A stretch of 64,000 bases of DNA, from the NCBI GenBank assembly GCA_025757645.1, contig CP107216.1, positions 1,673,501 to 1,737,500 of the forward strand, read 5' to 3'. The position numbers were made by a program, and so were the translations under genes. This stretch comes from Clostridiales bacterium. Its GTDB lineage: Bacteria; Bacillota; Clostridia; Oscillospirales; Oscillospiraceae. This document shows positions 59,120 through 64,000 of this stretch, in pieces. The notes beneath the pieces were generated by a model that was given only the letters and a program-made list of their open reading frames with translations, was not told the DNA's origin and did no database searches. Each line of letters begins with the position of its first letter. Within the stretch, counting starts at the first letter, position 1.

Positions 59120-59383
59120 TTATTTATCCGTCAGCTGCTTGACGCTCTGGTTAAGCCCCGTCGCCGCCCAGCCGGACACGATGCCGACGGCGGCAGCGTT
59201 GAGCCAGTCGTGCGCGGGATAGTCCGGCACGCCCATCGCCCATGCGACGACGCCGAGGATCAGGCCGGTCGCGCCGCAGATGATTGGGATCCACTTATCT
59301 GCGGCCTCGGTCGCCTTGACGGCCATGCCCACAAGGTAAGTGATGGCGGTGATCGCCGCCACAGATGCAATACCAAGTTCCAT
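59120..59383 (-). CDS. Phage holin
   Basis: An 87-residue membrane protein with two to three hydrophobic segments (VAAITAITYLVGMAVKA, IPIICGATGLILGVVAWAMG, AAAVGIVSGWAATGL). Position right after the endolysin and XhlA-like genes fits a pore-forming holin that releases the lysin. AAGAGGAGGACATCATT precedes the ATG. A remnant of a close relative lies next to tRNA-Pro at 47082-47156. Confidence 0.85.
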   Translation of the reverse strand: MELGIASVAAITAITYLVGMAVKATEAADKWIPIICGATGLILGVVAWAMGVPDYPAHDWLNAAAVGIVSGWAATGLNQSVKQLTDK

Positions 59384-59398
59384 AATGATGTCCTCCTC

Positions 59399-59671
59399 TT
59401 AATTTTTGTGCTCCAGATCATCGATCCGGTGATTGGCCACCTTGATGCGCTCGCCGAGGAGCTCGGTGCACTCCTCCAGCTTATATGTACGCGCGATGAC
59501 CTGATTGTGCTTGTCCACCTTGCGCTCGAGCTGCTCAATGCGATACGCCTGCAGCTCGTCGCGCTTGTCCAGCTCCGCGATCAGCTTGTTGTGCTGCGCG
59601 CGGCTGTTGATGAGGCCGACCACAATGGCGGCCGCTGCGCTGACCAGCGCGGCAATGATAACCTCCGACAT
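59399..59671 (-). CDS. XhlA-like phage lysis accessory protein
   Basis: A 90-residue protein with an N-terminal membrane helix (VIIAALVSAAAAIVVGLI) and a long charged coiled coil (ELDKRDELQAYRIEQLERKV). This layout matches small phage proteins encoded between lysin and holin (XhlA/haemolysin-like). ATG 59671 lies 8 bases after the endolysin stop, with AAGTGAGG inside the lysin gene end as ribosome site. Confidence 0.75.
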   Translation of the reverse strand: MSEVIIAALVSAAAAIVVGLINSRAQHNKLIAELDKRDELQAYRIEQLERKVDKHNQVIARTYKLEECTELLGERIKVANHRIDDLEHKN

Positions 59672-59678
59672 TCGCGCC

Positions 59679-60545
59679 TCACTTCCCGCCGCCAGCGGCG
59701 TCCACCATCCGCTGGCACACGAGCATCGTGCGCAGCATATCCAGCGACAGGTCGAGCCTGCCGTCGGCGTCTCCTTTGAGCGCGCCGCGGTCAACGAGTC
59801 GCTGCGCCTCTTCCTGCGCCCAGCCGGGCATGTCCTTGATCGTCTCGTACCGGGGGTTGCGTTCCGCTGCGTACTTGGTGCCGACCACAAGGCCACGGAT
59901 CATATCCATGGACAGATCCAGATTGCCGCCGCCCACGCCGCCGAGTGCGCCTGCATCCACCAGCGCGCGCACCGTGTCCTGTGCCCAACTCGGGACTTCC
60001 TCGATCGTGTTGTACCTCACCATGTCATCCTCGTCCTCCTCGTCTGTAGTAGTGTTTTTCGGCGTCAGCATGGCCAGAAATGCCGTCCACTGCGCCGGGT
60101 CATCCACCCACGGCATGGGGCAGCGCTTGCCCGTCACGTCGTAGTGCCGCAGCACGTGCTCCGTGTCGATGCCATAGCGCTGCATGATCTCCCGCGCCAG
60201 CGCCGCGGCGTTTGCCACTGTCTCCGGCTTGATGTAGTAGCTGCCGTCGGCGCGCTTGCGGCTGCACATCTCGATGCCGATGCTGTTGGCATTGCGGCAC
60301 TCGGGATGCCAGTACGCCCGCGCGCCGCAGTGCCACGCCGTGTCGCACTCGAGCACGGACTGCATCGCGCCATACTCGTCGCAAAAATAGTGTGCGCTGG
60401 CCTGCAGGCCGCCCACGCGGTGGTAGTAATCGCAGTTGTTGCGCGCGGTGTCGCCGTTGTTTGCCGTGTAGTGCATCACAATGTACCGCACCGGCTGCGT
60501 GCGCCCGGCGCGGTAATTTGACGGATCGCAAGAAACAAATTCCAT
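59679..60545 (-). CDS. Endolysin, N-acetylmuramoyl-L-alanine amidase
   Basis: A 288-residue phage lysin. An N-terminal Amidase_2 domain (zinc ligands in VMHYTANN and LRHYDVTGKRCPMPW; SIGIEMCSR) covers residues 1-165. The rest carries two copies of a wall-binding-like repeat with PSWAQDTVRALVDAGALGG and PGWAQEEAQRLVDRGALKGD, each followed by a L-D-L-S-x-D-M motif. GGAGGTAACAGCTG precedes the ATG. It cuts the peptide from the glycan at the end of the lytic cycle. Confidence 0.94.
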   Translation of the reverse strand: MEFVSCDPSNYRAGRTQPVRYIVMHYTANNGDTARNNCDYYHRVGGLQASAHYFCDEYGAMQSVLECDTAWHCGARAYWHPECRNANSIGIEMCSRKRADGSYYIKPETVANAAALAREIMQRYGIDTEHVLRHYDVTGKRCPMPWVDDPAQWTAFLAMLTPKNTTTDEEDEDDMVRYNTIEEVPSWAQDTVRALVDAGALGGVGGGNLDLSMDMIRGLVVGTKYAAERNPRYETIKDMPGWAQEEAQRLVDRGALKGDADGRLDLSLDMLRTMLVCQRMVDAAGGGK

Positions 60546-60630
60546 CAGCTGTTACCTCCTTCATCTCTGCATCTCATCAATCCGATGCTGTAGGGCATCC
60601 TGTAAAATCAACAAGAGGCTCTTTTGAGGC

Positions 60631-62616
60631 TTATATGATTTCTTCGTTTGTAGTAACAATTACATTTTCCAGCGTGTCGTAGAGCACGATTGAAAAATAG
60701 GCTGCGCCATTTGAACTGTCGAATTTAAAATCGGCAACTCCATTGGCGGCATTAAAGTTTATAACAGGCCCTGCTTGGCCTTTTTCGAGATTGGCCAAAG
60801 ATGTATATCCGACTTTGACTTGGGCTCGGTCAGCCTTGAAAAACTTGATAGATTGATATGATATATCAGTGTTCCCTTTCCATCGAATACGCACGACATC
60901 ACCCTTTTTGACCGGGAGCAAGCCCGTGATATTCGTCCCTGAGTGTGCAACAGGTGCACCGCTGCTGCTATTGTATCGCATATTTTTATACATAGGCGTA
61001 TGCCCGATGACGTTTCCATCCATGTCAATCGCGGCATCAAGCAGGTTTGTATATGCTGGGGCTTGGGCTACAGCGGTTGCCGTGATAACAATATCGCCGA
61101 TCACCTCTGGAATAGCTATGACCCCATCTTTGTAAAATGTGGACACGTCCTCACCTCCCATCATGATTTTTACATTACTGACTTCGCACCCCGTGTCGGC
61201 AGTTATCGCAGTACAATAAGACTGCCCGTCAATGACATACGCGCGTGGGTTGCTACTTGTGCATTTTGTCAAAGCGACCCGTACAGCTCGCCTCAGCACG
61301 TCCGTGCTGCCACGCAATACAGCAGCAGTCACGTCCTTCCCGCCCATCGTCACTTTGATGGATTCAATCAATTTGCCGTTCGTGGGAGTGATGCTTGCTA
61401 CGAACGGCTGGTACTGCTGCACAGATGCCGCTCCGTTGCTGACTGTGACATCAGTGAGTGTTTTTGTGATGCTGTACGTTGCGATATCTGCCGTCACTGT
61501 CTCCGGCGTCCCGTCGATCATAGCTGCTCGGAAAGCGTTGATTTTTTCGATTGTAATGCCGCACGACACCATAAAATTAACCACCTTATCGCGGAAGGTC
61601 GCACCAGGATAGGCATTCAAGTAGTTAATCTCGCGCGTCCACGGCGTTTCGTTCCTGCGACGGGCTTCCGCATCTGTGCTGACGCCAGAATAAAAACTCG
61701 TGAGTTCGTAATCCTTATCACAGTCGGATTGTGATACCCCAAGTATCGCTTCGCACAGCAGAGCGACCACGCCCGTTCGATCTGCGCCCGCAGAGCAGTG
61801 GAAGTATGTCGGCTTGTTTGCGATGACATAATCGAAGAGCGGGTCGAAGATCGCCTTGATATTCCCGCTTGACTTCTGATACGCAAGGTCGTTCCATGTC
61901 ATATCAACCCACAGCATATCTACGGTCGGTCCAAAGCCACTTTCTGTCCTGCCGTTCAGTTCAGCCGCAAAACGCAGGTCAATTTCCTTGAGGATTCCGA
62001 GCATATCAATCGCCTGTTGTCTGCCGTCATCGGTCAGATATCCATACATCTCGCCGCCCCTGAAGAGCAGCCCGTACTTTACCATGCCACCATCGCAATC
62101 CCAGCCTCCAAGATCGCGCACGTTGTCCACGTTCGGCAAATGAATCATGCGGCACGCTCCGGCCGGTTTAATGACGCCCTGCTGGATAACTTTTCCGTCA
62201 ACAAGCAGCACAAAAGTTGATATCGAGCCCGGTGTGCAGTTATAGATTGTGATTGCTCCTGCGCTGACCGGCTGCGAAACACTGTTACCTGTGTACCCGT
62301 CCACGATTGTCAGCGTTCCGGCGGACTTCATCACAATGTCTACGCCAACAGGTCGGTTTGCGCTCACTGTCGTCACATATTCGGGTATCTGCGAGACAGC
62401 GTAGTCCGAGGGGTCGTAAGTGACGTTTTTCAGATACCTGTCTACCTCTGCGCGGCACTGGTCAAATGTGTACACTTCGGTTTCCACTCCAGTGTTCAAG
62501 CAGCGCCTCACAGCATCGCCCATCTCCGCGACTTTGTATTTCGTTGCAGTGCCATTTTTCTCGCGGATAGCTGCTGCAATGTCCTGTACGGCGGTTTCTT
62601 CGTAGAGCTTTTTCAT
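60631..62616 (-). CDS. Phage tail-type protein with a tyrosine-phosphatase domain
   Basis: A 661-residue protein. Residues 1-45 (YEETAVQDIAAAIREKNGT) match the N-terminal segment common on tail-fibre-type proteins of clostridial phages. Residues 155-355 form a complete LipA-type phosphatase: NVRDLGGW, YGLLFRGGEM, EIDLRFAAEL and the P-loop HCSAGADRTG with Cys274 and Arg280. Residues 370-520 contain two MMGGEDV/TMGGKDV repeats, and the C-terminus (540-661) is a beta-rich, carbohydrate-module-like domain. It lies between the collagen-like tail protein and the endolysin, in the tail-tip gene position. Confidence 0.85.
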   Translation of the reverse strand: MKKLYEETAVQDIAAAIREKNGTATKYKVAEMGDAVRRCLNTGVETEVYTFDQCRAEVDRYLKNVTYDPSDYAVSQIPEYVTTVSANRPVGVDIVMKSAGTLTIVDGYTGNSVSQPVSAGAITIYNCTPGSISTFVLLVDGKVIQQGVIKPAGACRMIHLPNVDNVRDLGGWDCDGGMVKYGLLFRGGEMYGYLTDDGRQQAIDMLGILKEIDLRFAAELNGRTESGFGPTVDMLWVDMTWNDLAYQKSSGNIKAIFDPLFDYVIANKPTYFHCSAGADRTGVVALLCEAILGVSQSDCDKDYELTSFYSGVSTDAEARRRNETPWTREINYLNAYPGATFRDKVVNFMVSCGITIEKINAFRAAMIDGTPETVTADIATYSITKTLTDVTVSNGAASVQQYQPFVASITPTNGKLIESIKVTMGGKDVTAAVLRGSTDVLRRAVRVALTKCTSSNPRAYVIDGQSYCTAITADTGCEVSNVKIMMGGEDVSTFYKDGVIAIPEVIGDIVITATAVAQAPAYTNLLDAAIDMDGNVIGHTPMYKNMRYNSSSGAPVAHSGTNITGLLPVKKGDVVRIRWKGNTDISYQSIKFFKADRAQVKVGYTSLANLEKGQAGPVINFNAANGVADFKFDSSNGAAYFSIVLYDTLENVIVTTNEEII

Positions 62617-62617
62617 C

Positions 62618-64000
62618 TCAGTAGCTCACCTCGCTCCCATCCGCGATCTCCACTGTCTTAGCCACACTGCCGTCATAGGTAACGGTGGTGCTGCCGATCT
62701 TGATCGTCAGTTCGTTTGGATTTTTCAAGGCCGTGGGGATAGTGGGGATATCATCCATAGATGCCAGCCGCGTATCGCTTGCCTGCACAGTGCCATTGAC
62801 GATGGCGATAGTCAGCGACTGCGCGGGGAAGCCCATTGCGGCCAGCGCTCCAGAGCCCGAAAATATCCAAGTATTAGCTGCGGGCATTGGGACAAACAGC
62901 GGAAGTGTTGCTGTATATGCGCCCAGCGCGCACCGGCAGACAAGATTATAGCCTGAATTATAAGCCGCCTTTATGTCGTCCATAGCCACTTGGCACGTGT
63001 AGTTGGGGTATTTTCCCGCAAGGTCGATATAAAAGACGAGGTGAATGTCGTCGATTATTTCTTGCTTGTCTGCTGCTGTCCAATAGTCGGTTCCTTTAAC
63101 GGGCGTGTGACCGGAAGCACCCGGTGCGCCGCGAGATGGCTTGCCGGTGTCGGTCGCGCCAAGATACCAGTTGCCATTGTCGCCGATGTGCGGCGTAACA
63201 CCGTCCGCACCAGCAGCCCCCGGTTTGCCATCGGCGCCGTCTTTGCCCGGTGCTCCGGTTGCTCCACGCGATGGCTTGCCGGTATCGGTGCTGCCAACGT
63301 ACCAATTGCCATTGTCACCGATGTGCGGCGTAACGCCGTCCGCGCCAGCAGCCCCCGGTTTGCCATCTGCTCCATCCTCGACCGTGGCAATGGCTGCGCC
63401 GTCCACGCTGATTGTTGTCGTCTTGCCGGACTTAGTGGCCGTTACCACCGGGCTGTGACCGTCTTTACCCGGTGCACCATCCTTGCCCGGAGCACCGTCC
63501 GCGCCCTTGAGCTCGGCCACGGCGATAAGGTTTGCCCACGTCATGCCGCCGTCGCGGCTGTACTGGATGTAGCCGTCCGCTACGCGAAAGCTGCCGCCTG
63601 TCCGTGCCGCCTCGTTGATTGCCGCCACCAGCGTATCCTTTGCTTCCGTCGTCAGGTCGGCAAGGTCGCCGATCTGGCGCTGGATCGTCTGCAACGTCAG
63701 CTGGTCTGTCGGTGTGTATACATACCCGGCGGGCTTTGCGCGTTTGTGCACGATAAAGTCCTGCTGCACCATCGTGTACGCGCCGGTGTCGTCGGTTACG
63801 TAGGCGTAGGCCGTCAGCGGGTGCCAGTCCTGCAGCAGCTCGTCCGGGATGATGGCCGTGCCGTCGTCCCCGACATCCACGTCCACGCTGCAGCCAAAGC
63901 ACTTATTTTGATAGTGGACCTGCTTGACGCCGTTGCCATCGGTGATCTTGACCCGCCGCCCGGTGTCCCACTGCCACAGCGCACCACGCCCGTCTGCGAT
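62618..64000 (-). CDS. Phage tail protein with collagen-like repeats (cut by window edge)
   Basis: The frame is open to the right edge (at least 460 residues), so the start is outside. The visible N-terminal part (GRGALWQWDTGRRVKITDGN) and WHPLTAYAYVTDDTGAYTMV resemble phage minor structural proteins. The centre has Gly-x-y runs (GAPGKDGAPGKDG) and a 45-residue unit repeated twice (GADGKPGAAGADGVTPHIGD, NGNWYVGSTDTGKPSRG). A beta-rich tail follows. It is probably an elongated trimeric fibre or tip component. Confidence 0.85.
   Translation of the reverse strand: MADGRGALWQWDTGRRVKITDGNGVKQVHYQNKCFGCSVDVDVGDDGTAIIPDELLQDWHPLTAYAYVTDDTGAYTMVQQDFIVHKRAKPAGYVYTPTDQLTLQTIQRQIGDLADLTTEAKDTLVAAINEAARTGGSFRVADGYIQYSRDGGMTWANLIAVAELKGADGAPGKDGAPGKDGHSPVVTATKSGKTTTISVDGAAIATVEDGADGKPGAAGADGVTPHIGDNGNWYVGSTDTGKPSRGATGAPGKDGADGKPGAAGADGVTPHIGDNGNWYLGATDTGKPSRGAPGASGHTPVKGTDYWTAADKQEIIDDIHLVFYIDLAGKYPNYTCQVAMDDIKAAYNSGYNLVCRCALGAYTATLPLFVPMPAANTWIFSGSGALAAMGFPAQSLTIAIVNGTVQASDTRLASMDDIPTIPTALKNPNELTIKIGSTTVTYDGSVAKTVEIADGSEVSY
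63120..63375. repeat. Tandem 135-bp repeat in the collagen-like tail gene
   Basis: Two adjacent copies (about 63120-63240 and 63255-63375) with a period of exactly 135 bases, 45 codons, and only scattered differences. The in-frame period allows length variation of the fibre. Confidence 0.85.

Larger units (their letters stand above)
56557..64000. mobile_element. Prophage, left end (continues beyond the window)
   Basis: From tRNA-Gly to the right edge the genes are phage-type and leftward: tail proteins, endolysin, XhlA-like protein, holin, an AT-rich cassette, then hicAB. The island begins within a few bases of the tRNA CCA. No integrase, portal, capsid or terminase gene is in view; they should lie to the right. 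Whether it is complete cannot be judged here. Confidence 0.85.

Overview
The window reads as chromosome of a GC-rich, anaerobic, endospore-forming member of the Clostridia, most like the Oscillospiraceae (Oscillibacter/Dysosmobacter/Flavonifractor type). Supporting signs are the Firmicutes-style ribosome binding sites and sigma-A promoters, an alpha/beta SASP, YunB, a SpoVB-like flippase, CotJ coat proteins, SufBCDS iron-sulfur assembly, and a 2-hydroxyacyl-CoA dehydratase/benzoyl-CoA-reductase-type module. The genus is an inference.

Layout. 1-3.6 kb: sufC-sufB-sufD-sufS (leftward, sufS cut by the edge) behind a consensus promoter whose -35 box lies inside a perfect 12-bp inverted repeat. 3.6-8.2 kb: a PPC/DUF296 protein and a MarR regulator with a heterodimeric ABC exporter. 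8.3-15.4 kb: an operon of a 924-residue Fe-S/FAD oxidoreductase, an orphan HypA, two 2-hydroxyacyl-CoA dehydratase-family subunits and a 59-residue membrane peptide, divergent from a TetR regulator. 15.5-15.9 kb: two coupled tiny genes of unknown role. 16-31 kb: housekeeping genes guaA, glmS, SASP, alanyl-tRNA editing enzyme, ECF S component, serA/serC, mtaB, a cysteine desulfurase, AI-2E-family permease, D,D-carboxypeptidase, pgi and a small P-loop protein. 31-43 kb: S4 protein, HU, mazG, SpoVB-like flippase, gapdh, an atypical sensor ATPase, then a leftward run of a tyrosine phosphatase, tatD, nadE, ligA, yunB and murD. 43-47 kb: RNase P RNA, tRNA-Thr, tRNA-Asp, a secreted repeat protein and tRNA-Pro. 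47-56.4 kb: a prophage scar, proB-proA-proC, cysK behind a cysteine-rich leader peptide, an SLH surface protein, cotJ genes and a MATE transporter.

56.5 kb to the right edge is one end of a prophage lying against tRNA-Gly(CCC). In leftward order of transcription it holds a collagen-like tail protein, a tail-type protein with a tyrosine-phosphatase domain, amidase endolysin, an XhlA-like protein, holin, an AT-rich three-gene membrane cassette of unknown role, and hicA-hicB beside the tRNA.

The observations that most deserve follow-up are the CICWHCC leader peptide before cysK (probable cysteine-responsive control), the dehydratase/oxidoreductase/HypA operon, the phosphatase domain in a phage structural protein, and the unknown cassette in the prophage accessory slot. 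No CRISPR array, insertion sequence or integrase gene is visible.
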